From Bradyrhizobium campsiandrae (GTDB taxonomy: Bacteria; Pseudomonadota; Alphaproteobacteria; Rhizobiales; Xanthobacteraceae), in the NCBI RefSeq assembly GCF_014529705.1, contig NZ_JAANIH010000006.1, positions 62,001-126,000 on the forward strand: 64,000 nucleotides of DNA, in the 5' to 3' direction. Positions 33,825 to 41,876 of this stretch are shown here, one piece after another (the stretch's first letter is position 1; each line of letters opens with the position of its first letter). Below the pieces are notes generated by a model, which worked only from the letters and a program-made list of their open reading frames with translations, searched no databases and was not told where the DNA came from. Position numbers and translations under genes: made by a program.

Positions 33825-35471
33825 GTGGCAGAAGTCGATCCCGCGGCGGGTAAGCCGGTTGCGCCGAGCGCGCTTGCCAATGTTCCAAGGCTGGTGACGG
33901 CCTATTTCGCGGGCAAGCCCGACGCATCGGACCCGGCGCAGCGGGTGGCGTTCGGAACGTCGGGCCATCGCGGCACCTCGCTCAAGAACAGCTTCAACGA
34001 GGGCCACATCCTCGCGACCACGCAGGCCATCTGCGACTATCGGACAGAGAAGGGTCTGACCGGTCCGCTCTTCATCGGCATCGACACCCACGCGCTGGCC
34101 GAGCCGGCGCTTGCCAGTGCCGTGGAGGTGTTCGCGGCGAACGGCGTCGAGGTCATGATCGACAAGGACGGCGGCTACACGCCGACGCCGGTGATCTCGC
34201 ATGCGATCCTGACCTACAACAAGGGCCGCGGTAGCGGCCTTGCGGACGGCGTCGTCGTCACGCCCTCGCACAATCCCCCGGAGGACGGCGGCTACAAATA
34301 CAATCCGCCGCATGGCGGCCCGGCCGATACGGACGCGACCTCCGTCATCGAGAAGCGCGCAAACGCCTATCTCGCCGAGGCACTCAAAGGCGTGAAGCGC
34401 ATCGACTACGCCAAGGCGAAGAAATCGGCCAACGTCCACGCCTACGACTACATCACCCCTTACGTCGCCGATCTCGGCCATGTCGTCGACCTCGATCTGG
34501 TCAAATCCGCCGGCATCAATATCGGCATCGATCCGCTCGGCGGCGCCGCCGTGCACTACTGGCATCCGATCATCGCGCGCTACGGCCTCAAGGCCACCGT
34601 CGTGAACGAGGCGATCGACCCGACCTTCCGCTTCATGACGGTGGATTGGGACGGCAAGATCCGCATGGACTGCTCCTCGCCTTATGCGATGGCGAGCCTG
34701 ATCGCGATGCGCGACCGATTCGACGTCGCCTTCGCCAACGACACCGACGCCGATCGCCACGGCATCGTCACGCGCACCGGCGGATTGATGAATCCGAACC
34801 ATTATCTGGCGACCGCGATTTCGTACCTGTTCGCGCACCGGCCGAACTGGGGCAAGGATGCCGCCATCGGCAAGACCGTGGTGTCGAGCTCGATCATCGA
34901 CCGCGTCGCCAAGAAGCTCGGCCGCAAGCTGGTGGAGACCCCGGTCGGCTTCAAATGGTTCGTGGATGGTCTGGTGAGCGGCAGCTTCGGCTTCGGCGGC
35001 GAGGAGAGTGCGGGCGCCTCGTTCCTGCGCCGCGATGGCACGGTGTGGACCACCGACAAGGACGGCATCATCCGCGCCCTGCTCGGGGCCGAGATCGTGG
35101 CCGGGACCGGCCGCGATCCGAGCCAGCTCTTTGGTGATCTCGCCGCCGAGCTCGGCGTGCCGCATTACGCGCGCATCGATGTCGCCGCGACCGGGCCGCA
35201 GAAGAACATCTTGAAATCCGTCACGCCCGAGCAACTCGGCCTGAAAGACCTCGCCGGCGATCCGGTTCGCGCGACGCTGAGCAAGGCGCCGGGCAACGGC
35301 CAGCCGTTCGGCGGCATCAAGGTCGAGACCGATTTCGGCTGGTTCGCCGCGCGGCCGTCCGGCACCGAGGACGTGTACAAGATCTACGCGGAGAGCTTCC
35401 GCAGCACCGAGCATCTGAAGCGGATTCAGGACGAAGCCCAGGCGGGGCTGAAGAAGGTGTTCGGGGCGTAA
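33825..35471 (+). CDS. pgm: Phosphoglucomutase, alpha-D-glucose-phosphate specific (left copy, intact)
   Basis: A 548-residue alpha-D-phosphohexomutase, the same length class as Escherichia coli Pgm. [17 protein letters not shown] holds phospho-Ser148, [12 protein letters not shown] the magnesium loop, [13 protein letters not shown] the sugar-binding loop and [13 protein letters not shown] the phosphate-binding loop. It converts glucose-6-phosphate to glucose-1-phosphate, the precursor of UDP-glucose for the EPS. GTG at 33825 is chosen because GGAGAGG lies four bases upstream and the Pgm homology starts there, although the frame is open much further. The right copy has a 1-bp deletion and many substitutions. 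Confidence 0.94.
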   Translation: MAEVDPAAGKPVAPSALANVPRLVTAYFAGKPDASDPAQRVAFGTSGHRGTSLKNSFNEGHILATTQAICDYRTEKGLTGPLFIGIDTHALAEPALASAVEVFAANGVEVMIDKDGGYTPTPVISHAILTYNKGRGSGLADGVVVTPSHNPPEDGGYKYNPPHGGPADTDATSVIEKRANAYLAEALKGVKRIDYAKAKKSANVHAYDYITPYVADLGHVVDLDLVKSAGINIGIDPLGGAAVHYWHPIIARYGLKATVVNEAIDPTFRFMTVDWDGKIRMDCSSPYAMASLIAMRDRFDVAFANDTDADRHGIVTRTGGLMNPNHYLATAISYLFAHRPNWGKDAAIGKTVVSSSIIDRVAKKLGRKLVETPVGFKWFVDGLVSGSFGFGGEESAGASFLRRDGTVWTTDKDGIIRALLGAEIVAGTGRDPSQLFGDLAAELGVPHYARIDVAATGPQKNILKSVTPEQLGLKDLAGDPVRATLSKAPGNGQPFGGIKVETDFGWFAARPSGTEDVYKIYAESFRSTEHLKRIQDEAQAGLKKVFGA

Positions 35472-35497
35472 GGGCCGACGCCACCGCTCTCTTAACT

Positions 35498-35527
35498 CCC
35501 CCCTGGAGGGCCCCCGCCCCAGGGGGG
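35498..35527 (+). terminator. GC hairpin downstream of pgm (left copy)
   Basis: CCCCCCTGG (35498-35506) pairs perfectly with CCAGGGGGG (35519-35527) around a 12-nt loop, 27 bp past the phosphoglucomutase stop. No T-run follows, so it is a weak or Rho-assisted terminator candidate. Confidence 0.4.
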
Positions 35528-35562
35528 GTAGACACGTTCGCGGCGTGATCCTTGACCTGATG

Positions 35563-35644
35563 TGTATACAATAATTCGATTGAAGGTATTTAGTTAAGCC
35601 AATTTCGGCCTTGAACGATCTGTGTGTCCCCGCTATTGTATACA
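35563..35644. promoter_or_regulatory. Two TGTATACA palindromes before the Rieske gene (left copy)
   Basis: TGTATACA occurs at 35563-35570 and 35637-35644, 74 bp apart centre to centre, in the short AT-rich stretch before the oxygenase start. TTGTATACAA-like palindromes are common for GntR/FCD regulators, and such a regulator is encoded two genes along. The proximal site ends 31 bp before the chosen start and could overlap the promoter. The sites are conserved in the right arm (45145-45152 and 45219-45226). Confidence 0.6.
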
Positions 35645-35675
35645 TAACGAATACAACATGTCTGGGAGATCGCCG

Positions 35676-36725
35676 GTGACCAAACCCTTCCCCATGAATG
35701 CCTGGTACGCCGCCGCCTGGGATGCCGAGGTGAAGCCGGCGCTGCTGCCGCGGACGATCTGCGGCAAGCACGTCGTGATGTATCGCAAGGCCGATGGCTC
35801 GGTGGCCGCGCTCGAGGATGCCTGCTGGCACCGCCTGGTGCCGCTCTCCAAGGGCCGGCTCGAAGGCGACACCGTCGTCTGCGGCTATCCCGGCCTTAAG
35901 TCCAATGCGCAGGGCCGCTGCACCTTCATGCCCTCGCCGGAGCCCATCAACCCGTCGGCCTGCGTCCGCGCCTCTCCGGTCGTCGAGCGCCATCGTTCCA
36001 TCTGGCTCTGGATGGGCGACCACGCGCTGGCCGATCCCGCGCTCGTCCCCGACATGCACTGGAATCACGATCCGGCCTGGGCCGGCGACGGCAAGACCAT
36101 TCGCGTCAATTGCGACTACCGCCTCGTGCTCGACAATCTCATGGACCTCACCCACGAGACCTTCGTGCACGGCTCCTCGATCGGCAACGACGCGGTGGCG
36201 GAAGCGCCGTTCGACGTCACCCATGGCGAGAAGACGGTGACGGTGACGCGCTGGATGCGCAACATCGAGCCGCCGCCGTTCTGGGCGAAACAACTCGGCA
36301 AGCCCGGCCCCGTCGATCGCTGGCAGATCATCCGCTTCGAGGCGCCGTGCACCATCGCCATCGATGTCGGCGTCGCGCCAACAGGCACCGGCGCGCCGGA
36401 AGGCGACCGCTCGCAGGGCGTCAACGGCTTCGTGCTCAACACCATCACGCCGGAGACCGAGAAGACCTGCCACTATTTCTGGGCCTTCGTCCGCAACTAT
36501 CAGATCGGCGAGCAGCGCATCACCACCGAGCTTCGCGAGGGCGTCTCCGGTATCTTCCGCGAGGACGAGCTGATCCTCGAAGCGCAGCAGCGCGCGATGG
36601 ACGAGAACCCGGATCGCATCTTCTACAACCTCAACATCGACGCCGGCGCGATGTGGATGCGCAAGCTGATCGACCGCATGGTGGCGAAGGAAAGCGGACC
36701 GCTGCATCTGCAGGCCGCGGAGTAG
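35676..36725 (+). CDS. VanA-like Rieske oxygenase, left copy with damaged Rieske ligand
   Basis: A 349-residue Rieske non-haem iron oxygenase of the vanillate O-demethylase type, which hydroxylates or demethylates aromatic acids with electrons from a VanB-like reductase. The Rieske cluster should be Cys50-x-His52 and Cys69-x2-His72. In this arm codon 72 is CCC (Pro) at 35889-35891, with nearby Tyr-to-Ser changes, while the right arm has His. The mononuclear iron site DLTHETFVHG (Asp157, His160, His165) is intact. GTG at 35676 has GGGAGA six bases upstream; the ATG at 35658 is an alternative. It heads an apparent operon with the regulator and reductase. The true substrate is unknown. Confidence 0.9.
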   Translation: MTKPFPMNAWYAAAWDAEVKPALLPRTICGKHVVMYRKADGSVAALEDACWHRLVPLSKGRLEGDTVVCGYPGLKSNAQGRCTFMPSPEPINPSACVRASPVVERHRSIWLWMGDHALADPALVPDMHWNHDPAWAGDGKTIRVNCDYRLVLDNLMDLTHETFVHGSSIGNDAVAEAPFDVTHGEKTVTVTRWMRNIEPPPFWAKQLGKPGPVDRWQIIRFEAPCTIAIDVGVAPTGTGAPEGDRSQGVNGFVLNTITPETEKTCHYFWAFVRNYQIGEQRITTELREGVSGIFREDELILEAQQRAMDENPDRIFYNLNIDAGAMWMRKLIDRMVAKESGPLHLQAAE

Positions 36726-36730
36726 GGCAA

Positions 36731-37486
36731 GTGAAAGCAGTGCCCGAGGTCGACCGCTCCGTCTCGCAGACCGTGAAGGCGCAGCTCGCGCTGCGCGACC
36801 AGATCCTGGCGGGCTCCTTGCGGCCGGGCGAGCGCATCTCCGAGCTCCAGGCGGTGGAAACCACGGGTGCCTCGCGCACGCCGGTGCGGATGGCGCTGGT
36901 GCGGCTGGAGGAGGAGGGGCTGCTCGAGGCCATTCCCTCCGGCGGCTTCATGGTGAAGGCGTTCTCGGAGCGTGACATCTCCGATTCCATCGAGCTGCGC
37001 GGCACGCTGGAAGGCCTTGCCGCGCGCTTTGCCGCCGAGCGCGGCGTCTCCGCGCGCGAGCTCGAGCCGCTGAAGGAGTGCCTCGCCGCGATCGACGAGC
37101 TGCTGCGCCAGGTGCCGATCTCGATCGAGGCGTTCTCGTCCTACGTCACGCTGAATGCGCGTTTCCACGCGCTGCTCACCGAGCTGTCGCGCAGCCCGCC
37201 CTTGATCCGGCAGATCGACCGCGCCTCGGCGCTGCCGTTCGCATCCCCAAGCGGGTTCGTGATGGCGCAGTCGGCATTGCCCGAGGCGCAGCAGATCCTG
37301 ATCATCGGTCAGGAGCACCACCGCGTCGTGATCGACGCCATCGAGAACCGCGAAGGCGCGCGCGCCGAGGCGATCATGCGCGAGCATGCGCGCCTTGCCG
37401 TGCGCAATTTGCGGCTGGCGCTGCGCAACCGCACCCATCTCGATCTCCTGCCGGCGCTTGCGCTGATCAAGACCGCAACCGATTGA
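36731..37486 (+). CDS. GntR/FCD-family transcriptional regulator (left copy)
   Basis: A 251-residue regulator. The winged helix (about 12-75) contains LRDQILAGSLRPGERISELQ and SRTPVRMALVRLEEEGLL, the GntR signature. The C-terminal FCD ligand-binding domain has NARFHALLTEL and QEHHRVVIDAI...MREHARLA, with His residues in the usual metal/ligand positions. The GTG start lies five bases after the oxygenase stop. It probably controls its own operon through the TGTATACA sites and responds to an aromatic acid. The arms differ visibly by one residue near the end (Ile/Thr). Confidence 0.9.
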   Translation: MKAVPEVDRSVSQTVKAQLALRDQILAGSLRPGERISELQAVETTGASRTPVRMALVRLEEEGLLEAIPSGGFMVKAFSERDISDSIELRGTLEGLAARFAAERGVSARELEPLKECLAAIDELLRQVPISIEAFSSYVTLNARFHALLTELSRSPPLIRQIDRASALPFASPSGFVMAQSALPEAQQILIIGQEHHRVVIDAIENREGARAEAIMREHARLAVRNLRLALRNRTHLDLLPALALIKTATD

Positions 37487-37496
37487 GGGCAATGCC

Positions 37497-38477
37497 ATGC
37501 GCTTCATCGAAACCTGGATTCCCGCAACGCTGGTCTCGACCCGCGATCTGTCGCCCGGCATCCGCGAATTCGTGATCCGGCCGGATCAGTTCGACGTTAC
37601 AGCCTATCCGGTCGGCAGCCACATCAATGTCAGCGTCACCATCGACGGCCTGCCCGAAACGCGGTCCTATTCGCTGGTCGGCGAGGCGTCTTCGCGCGGT
37701 TTCAAGATCGCGGTGCGCCGCGCCGAAGATTCTCGCGGCGGCTCGCGCTACATGTGGCAGCTGGCGCCGGGCGCACGGCTCGACATCACCCGGCCGGCTT
37801 CGCTCGTGGCCGTCGACTGGGAGCGTGAAAACTACTGCCTGATCGCCGGCGGCATCGGCATCGCCCCTATCCGCGGCGCTGCGCAGGCTCTTGCGCGGCG
37901 AGCCGCAAATGTCCCGCTTCATTAAGCCGTGCGCTCGCTAGCGGATGCCGCGTATCTCGATGACCTCGCAAGCCTGCTGGGCGATCGGCTGCTCGTCCAT
38001 GCCAGCGACGAGGGCAAGCGGCTCGACCTCGACGCGCTGTTCGCCTCACTGCCGAAGGGCACGCTGACGCTGTTCTGCGGCCCGATGCGGATGCTCGATG
38101 CCGCTCGTCACGCCTGGATCGGCGCCGGCCATCCGCTCGCCGATCTTCGCTACGAGACCTTCGGCTCCAGCGGCACGCTGCCGACCGAAGCATTTCGCGT
38201 CCGCCTGAAGGACAGCGATGTCGAGCTCGAAATCCCGCGCGAGCGCTCGATGCTCGACGTCCTCAACGCCAGCGGCTTCGAGGTGATACCCGACTGCAAG
38301 CGCGGCGAAGGCGGCCTCTGCGCCATCGACGTCGTCGCCCTCGACGGCGAGATCGATCATCGCGACGTCTTCTTCAGCGATCACCAGAAGAGCAGCAACG
38401 CCAAGATCTGCGCCTGCGTGTCGCGCGCGCGCGGGACCATCACGGTGGACACGCTGCTGCGGGCGGATGCGGTTTGA
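37497..38477 (+). pseudogene. VanB-like reductase, left copy broken by a stop codon
   Basis: The same frame as the intact 326-residue reductase of the right arm (42312-43292), but codon 143 is TAA (37923-37925) instead of TAT. The ferredoxin cysteine corresponding to Cys272 is Gly (CKRGEGGLC), and about fourteen bases differ between 37860 and 37970. All domains are otherwise present: RSYSL flavin site, AGGIGI nucleotide site, CGPMRML, and the C-terminal 2Fe-2S domain. Thirteen of those fourteen differences are transversions, which suggests base-call error rather than decay. Confidence 0.85.
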
Positions 38478-38504
38478 GGCTTAGCGTATTCTGTCAACAC
38501 CAAT

Positions 38505-38557
38505 GCTCTCTCCGTTCCCTCCCTCCCGTTGGGCAGGGGGCGGGGAGGGGTCACCCC
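38505..38557. repeat. REP-like GC element, copy A (left)
   Basis: CTCTCTCCGTTCCCTCCC, then a G-rich partner ending GGGGAGGGGTCACCCC. The same core occurs at 39045-39087 and, inverted, at 39154-39199. The stop codon of the SnoaL-like gene (38551-38553) lies inside it. Mirrored in the right arm at about 42233-42285. Confidence 0.55.
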
Positions 38558-38913
38558 AGCTGCTTCGGGTCGTAATAGAACCGTTCTTCGATCAGCTGAT
38601 CGCCGCGCCAGGTCTGCCAGGCGATTTCATCCAGCGTATGCGTGACGCCTTCGGCGTTGGTGAAGCTGAAGCTCCAGCGTGTGGCGACGTGATCGCCTTC
38701 GATCAGGCTCGGCCCGACGCGGACGGCCTTGACCTCTCGGAACGCAGCCAGCACGCCACGCTCTTTGGCTGCCAGTCTATCTCGGCCGACAACCGGGGCG
38801 TCGTTGTTTTCGTAAGTCGCGGCGTCGGGCGCATAGAAGTGCTCGATCGCTTCGACGAAGTCCCCGGCCTCCAGACGCTGCGCAAACGCTTCCACGATCT
38901 CACGGCCCGGCAT
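38551..38913 (-). CDS. SnoaL/NTF2-like protein (left copy)
   Basis: A 120-residue protein with the cone-shaped SnoaL/NTF2-like pattern: VEAFAQRLEAGDFVEAIEHFYAPDAATYENND, then VATRWSFSF and DEIAWQTWRGDQLIEERFYYD. Such proteins are small isomerases, hydratases or binding proteins; the activity is unknown. The ATG at 38913 has GGAGAGG six bases upstream. It is divergent from the TetR gene and likely its main target. The predicted proteins of the two arms are identical (right copy 41877-42239). Confidence 0.85.
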   Translation of the reverse strand: MPGREIVEAFAQRLEAGDFVEAIEHFYAPDAATYENNDAPVVGRDRLAAKERGVLAAFREVKAVRVGPSLIEGDHVATRWSFSFTNAEGVTHTLDEIAWQTWRGDQLIEERFYYDPKQLG

Positions 38914-38941
38914 GACGCACCTCTCCAAAAACAGACTGTTG

Positions 38942-38957
38942 GTCGGTAAATACCGAC
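38942..38957. promoter_or_regulatory. TetR-type operator GTCGGTA-N2-TACCGAC (left copy)
   Basis: A perfect 7-bp inverted repeat with a 2-bp spacer, 28 bp upstream of the SnoaL-like start and within the divergent gap to the TetR gene. Related half-sites (ACCGACCAACAGTC in the right-arm orientation) continue toward the gene. It is the natural candidate for the adjacent TetR protein. Right copy 41833-41848. Confidence 0.6.
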
Positions 38958-39044
38958 TGATAGTCGAAAAGTCAACTGGCGTCCGGGCGCGAATTCGATT
39001 AGAGCCAAAGGAGTGAAACACAGCTGGCGCTCCGACGAAGGTGT

Positions 39045-39087
39045 GTTCCCTCCCCCCTTGTGGGGGAAGGATAGGGAGAGGGGTAGC
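39045..39087. repeat. REP-like GC element, copy B (left)
   Basis: TTCCCTCCCCCCTTGTGGGG followed by AAGGATAGGGAGAGGGG forms an imperfect hairpin. It is the same family as copies A and C and lies in the gap between the SnoaL-like and TetR genes. Mirrored at about 41703-41745. Confidence 0.55.
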
Positions 39088-39153
39088 CCAGCAAAGAGTG
39101 CCAATTGTCGAAGATGCACCGAGCGAATGCACGGCCGATAGAATCCCCGTGTG

Positions 39154-39199
39154 GCACCCCCCTCCCTGACCCGCAAGGGGGGAGGGAACGGAGAGAGTG
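39154..39199. repeat. REP-like GC element, copy C (left, inverted)
   Basis: GCACCCCCCTCCCTGACCCG followed by CAAGGGGGGAGGGAACGGAG is the reverse complement of the element in copy A. With copy B it fills most of the roughly 300-bp gap before the TetR gene. Mirrored at about 41591-41636. Confidence 0.55.
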
Positions 39200-39259
39200 A
39201 GAGTGCCGCTTGGGGTCGAGCTCGCTTCGACTTCAGCCTATCACTCTCGAGTAGACGGC

Positions 39260-39850
39260 GTGGCCAAACAATCAGAGCGGCGCGCAGCAACAACCGAGGC
39301 AAGCCTGACGGCGGCGCGGCGGCTGTTCGGGGCGCAAGGGTTGGCCGCCACCACCATGGACGAGATCGCGGAAGCCGCGGGCGTCGCCAAGGGCGCGGTC
39401 TATCACCACTTCAAGACCAAGGAGGCGGTGTTCGAAGCGGTGTTCGATGCGGTCTCGCGCGACCTCGTCACGGAAATCGACCGCGCCGCACGAACCGAAA
39501 AGGACGTGCTGGCCGCGATGGTCGCCGGCACCCAGCATTATTTTGCCGCGACGGCCAAAGGCCCGACCGGCCGGATCATTCTGCGCGATGGGCCGGCCGT
39601 GCTCGGCTGGGAACGCTGGCGCGAGATCGACGCCAGGCATTTCGGCGGCAAGATGCCGCGCGCGCTGTCGGCGGCGATGGAGGCCGGCCTCATCGCAAAG
39701 CAGCCGGTCGAGCCGCTGGCACGGCTGCTGCTCGGCGCGGCCACCGAGGCCGCGGTCGCCTGCGCCGGCCGCGCCGATCTCGCAAAAGCGGGCGCGGAAT
39801 ATGCCCGTGCGTTCAGGTCGCTGGTCGAGGCGCTGCGTCTTCGCGCATGA
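39260..39850 (+). CDS. TetR-family regulator (left copy, better preserved)
   Basis: A 196-residue repressor. The N-terminal helix-turn-helix is textbook: LTAARRLFGAQGLAATTMDEIAEAAGVAKGAVYHHFKTKEAVF. The C-terminal ligand domain has RIILRDGPAVLGWERWREID. The right copy (40940-41530) keeps the C-terminus but scrambles the helix-turn-helix N-terminal half. Conversely, the ribosome-binding site before this GTG reads GAGTAG here but GAGGAG in the right arm. It probably represses the divergent SnoaL-like gene via the palindrome at 38942-38957, and perhaps the downstream GMC gene. Confidence 0.88.
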   Translation: MAKQSERRAATTEASLTAARRLFGAQGLAATTMDEIAEAAGVAKGAVYHHFKTKEAVFEAVFDAVSRDLVTEIDRAARTEKDVLAAMVAGTQHYFAATAKGPTGRIILRDGPAVLGWERWREIDARHFGGKMPRALSAAMEAGLIAKQPVEPLARLLLGAATEAAVACAGRADLAKAGAEYARAFRSLVEALRLRA

Positions 39851-39904
39851 TTGTGCTAGTCACGGAACTGGAAACGCCCACGCCAACAAGAAGAACAGTA
39901 GCGC

Positions 39905-40333
39905 ATGAATGCAACTTCGTCCCTCACGCCGTCGGATCCCGAATTCGACTACATCATCGTCGGCGCCGGCTCGGCCGGCTGCGTGCTCGCCAACCGTCTC
40001 TCCGCGAACGGCAAGCACAGCGTGCTGCTGCTTGAGGCCGGCCCCAAGGATTCCAACATCTGGATTCACGTGCCGCTCGGCTACGGCAGGCTGTTCAAGG
40101 AGAAGACGGTCAACTGGATGTACCAGACCGAGCCGGAGCCCGAGTTGAAGGGACGGCAAGTATTCCAGCCGCGCGGCAAGACGCTGGGCGGATCGAGCTC
40201 GATCAACGGCCTGCTCTATGTCCGCGGCCAGCATGAGGACTACGATCGCTGGCGCCAGCTCGGCAACACCGGCTGGGGCTATGACGACGTGCTGCCCTAT
40301 TTCAAGAAGGCCGAGAACCAGTCGCGTGGCGCC
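39905..40333 (+). pseudogene. GMC oxidoreductase, N-terminal fragment cut by the palindrome junction (left copy)
   Basis: 143 codons of a glucose-methanol-choline family flavoenzyme. YIIVGAGSAGCVLANRLSA is the FAD-binding motif, LEAGP the second dinucleotide segment, and QPRGKTLGGSSSINGLLYVRG the GMC signature. The family usually has 500-560 residues. Here the sequence stops being GMC at GGCGCC (40328-40333) and folds back into its own reverse complement. The open frame that runs on to 40930 is an artefact of the fold-back. It lies 54 bp after the TetR gene, same strand. Confidence 0.9.
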
Positions 40334-40885
40334 GTTGAAATCCGGATTATAGGGCAGGCCGGTCTCGACCGCGGCGTCGATGAACGCCTTCGACAGCGGG
40401 TCGGTCACGATCATGTTGGACACCGGCAGCGGACCTCCCGCACCGTGATACTGATCGGCGCCACGCGACTGGTTCTCGGCCTTCTTGAAATAGGGCAGCA
40501 CGTCGTCATAGCCCCAGCCGGTGTTGCCGAGCTGGCGCCAGCGATCGTAGTCCTCATGCTGGCCGCGGACATAGAGCAGGCCGTTGATCGAGCTCGATCC
40601 GCCCAGCGTCTTGCCGCGCGGCTGGAATACTTGCCGTCCCTTCAACTCGGGCTCCGGCTCGGTCTGGTACATCCAGTTGACCGTCTTCTCCTTGAACAGC
40701 TTGCCGTAGCCGAGCGGCACGTGAATCCAGATGTTGGAATCCTTGGGGCCGGCCTCCAGCAGCAGCACGCTGTGCTTGCCGTTCGCGGAGAGACGGTTGG
40801 CGAGCACGCAGCCGGCCGAGCCGGCGCCGACGATGATGTAGTCGAATTCGGGATCCGACGGCGTGAGGGACGAAGTTGCATTCAT
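40328..40885 (-). pseudogene. GMC oxidoreductase, longer N-terminal fragment (right copy)
   Basis: 186 codons of the same flavoenzyme, 43 more than in the left arm because the spacer continues the gene (SRGADQYHGAGGPLPVSNMI to NPDFNGA). At the GGCGCC encoding that last Gly-Ala, the sequence switches to the complement of codons already read. Motifs as in the left copy: GAGSAG near residue 20 and the GGSSSINGLLYVRG signature. The substrate domain and catalytic His are absent. Confidence 0.9.
40334..40456. other. 123-bp spacer at the centre of the palindrome
   Basis: The only part of the central region present once. On the minus strand it encodes the next 41 codons of the GMC oxidoreductase (DQYHGAGGPLPVSNMIVTDP onward), continuing the right-arm copy without a break. 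It is flanked on both sides by GGCGCC (40328-40333 and 40457-40462), which is self-complementary. Confidence 0.93.
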
Positions 40886-40939
40886 GCGCTACTGTTCTTC
40901 TTGTTGGCGTGGGCGTTTCCAGTTCCGTGACTAGCACAA

Positions 40940-41530
40940 TCATGCGCGAAGACGCAGCGCCTCGACCAGCGACCTGAACGCACGGGCATATTCCGCGCCC
41001 GCTTTTGCGAGATCGGCGCGGCCGGCGCAGGCGACCGCGGCCTCGGTGGCCGCGCCGAGCAGCAGCCGTGCCAGCGGCTCGACCGGCTGCTTTGCGATGA
41101 GGCCGGCCTCCATCGCCGCCGACAGCGCGCGCGGCATCTTGCCGCCGAAATGCCTGGCGTCGATCTCGCGCCAGCGTTCCCAGCCGAGCACGGCCGGCCC
41201 ATCGCGCAGAATGATCCGGCCGGTCGGGCCTTTGGCCGTCGCGGCAAAATAATGCTGGGTGCCGGCGACCATCGCGGCCAGCACGTCCTTTTCGGTTCGT
41301 GCGGCGCGGTCGATTTCCGTGACGAGGTCGCGCGAGACCGCATCGAACACCGCTTCGAACACCGCCTCCTTGGTCTTGAAGTGGTGATAGACCGCGCCCT
41401 TGGCGACGCCCGCGGCTCCCGCGATCCCGTCCATGGGCGTGGCGGCACACCCTTGCGTCCCGCACAGCCTCCCCGCCGGCGTCAGGATTGCCGCGGCTGT
41501 TGCTGCGCGCCGCTCTGAGTGTGTGGACAC
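40940..41530 (-). CDS. TetR-family regulator (right copy, damaged N-terminus)
   Basis: Same frame as 39260-39850. The C-terminal two thirds match, but the helix-turn-helix region reads ILTPAGRLCGTQGCAATPMD, then GIAGAAGVAKGAVYHHF, losing the acidic and hydrophobic residues that define the motif. The GTG start has GAGGAG upstream here. The true protein is best taken from the left arm with this arm's ribosome-binding site. Confidence 0.8.
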   Translation of the reverse strand: MSTHSERRAATAAAILTPAGRLCGTQGCAATPMDGIAGAAGVAKGAVYHHFKTKEAVFEAVFDAVSRDLVTEIDRAARTEKDVLAAMVAGTQHYFAATAKGPTGRIILRDGPAVLGWERWREIDARHFGGKMPRALSAAMEAGLIAKQPVEPLARLLLGAATEAAVACAGRADLAKAGAEYARAFRSLVEALRLRA

Positions 41531-41832
41531 GCCGGCTCCTCGAGATTGATAGGCTGAAGTCGAAGCGAGCGCGACCCCAAGCGGCACTCTCTCCGTTCCC
41601 TCCCCCCTTGGGGGCGAGGGTCAGGGAGGGGGGTGCCACACGGGGATTCTATCGGCCGTGCATTCGCTCGGTGCATCTTCGACAATTGGCACTCTTTGCT
41701 GGGCTACCCCTCTCCCTATCCTTCCCCCACAAGGGGGGAGGGAACACACCTTCGTCGGAGCGCCAGCTGTGTTTCACTCCTTTGGCTCTAATCGAATTCG
41801 CGCCCGGACGCCAGTTGACTTTTCGACTATCA

Positions 41833-41848
41833 GTCGGTATTTACCGAC
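41833..41848. promoter_or_regulatory. TetR-type operator (right copy)
   Basis: GTCGGTA-TT-TACCGAC, identical to 38942-38957 in the left arm, between the divergent TetR and SnoaL-like genes. Confidence 0.6.
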
Positions 41849-41876
41849 CAACAGTCTGTTTTTGGAGAGGTGCGTC

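Larger units (their letters stand above)
16788..40333 (+). repeat. Left arm of a 23.5-kb inverted repeat
   Basis: Every gene from the flippase at 16.2-17.6 kb to the start of the GMC oxidoreductase at 39.9 kb reappears in reverse order and opposite strand at 40457-64000. Start and stop coordinates of paired genes add up to constant values: 80790 near the centre, 80789 from about 38.5 kb outward and 80788 from about 34.3 kb outward. So only two 1-bp length differences are seen over 23.5 kb. Substitutions, by contrast, are frequent and clustered. 16788 is simply the partner of the last base of the window; the repeat continues beyond 64000 by an unknown length. Confidence 0.97.

Noticed and set aside
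33651..36707. A 1018-codon open frame on the minus strand
   Set aside because: It is antisense to phosphoglucomutase and the Rieske gene, Arg/Asp/His-rich without any motif; a GC-driven shadow frame. The same applies to the long mirrored frame at 44082-46496.
39860..40930. Two overlapping 341-codon frames that each read a GMC N-terminus followed by unrelated sequence
   Set aside because: They cross the palindrome centre and consist of sense sequence followed by its own antisense; they are products of the fold-back, not a gene fusion.
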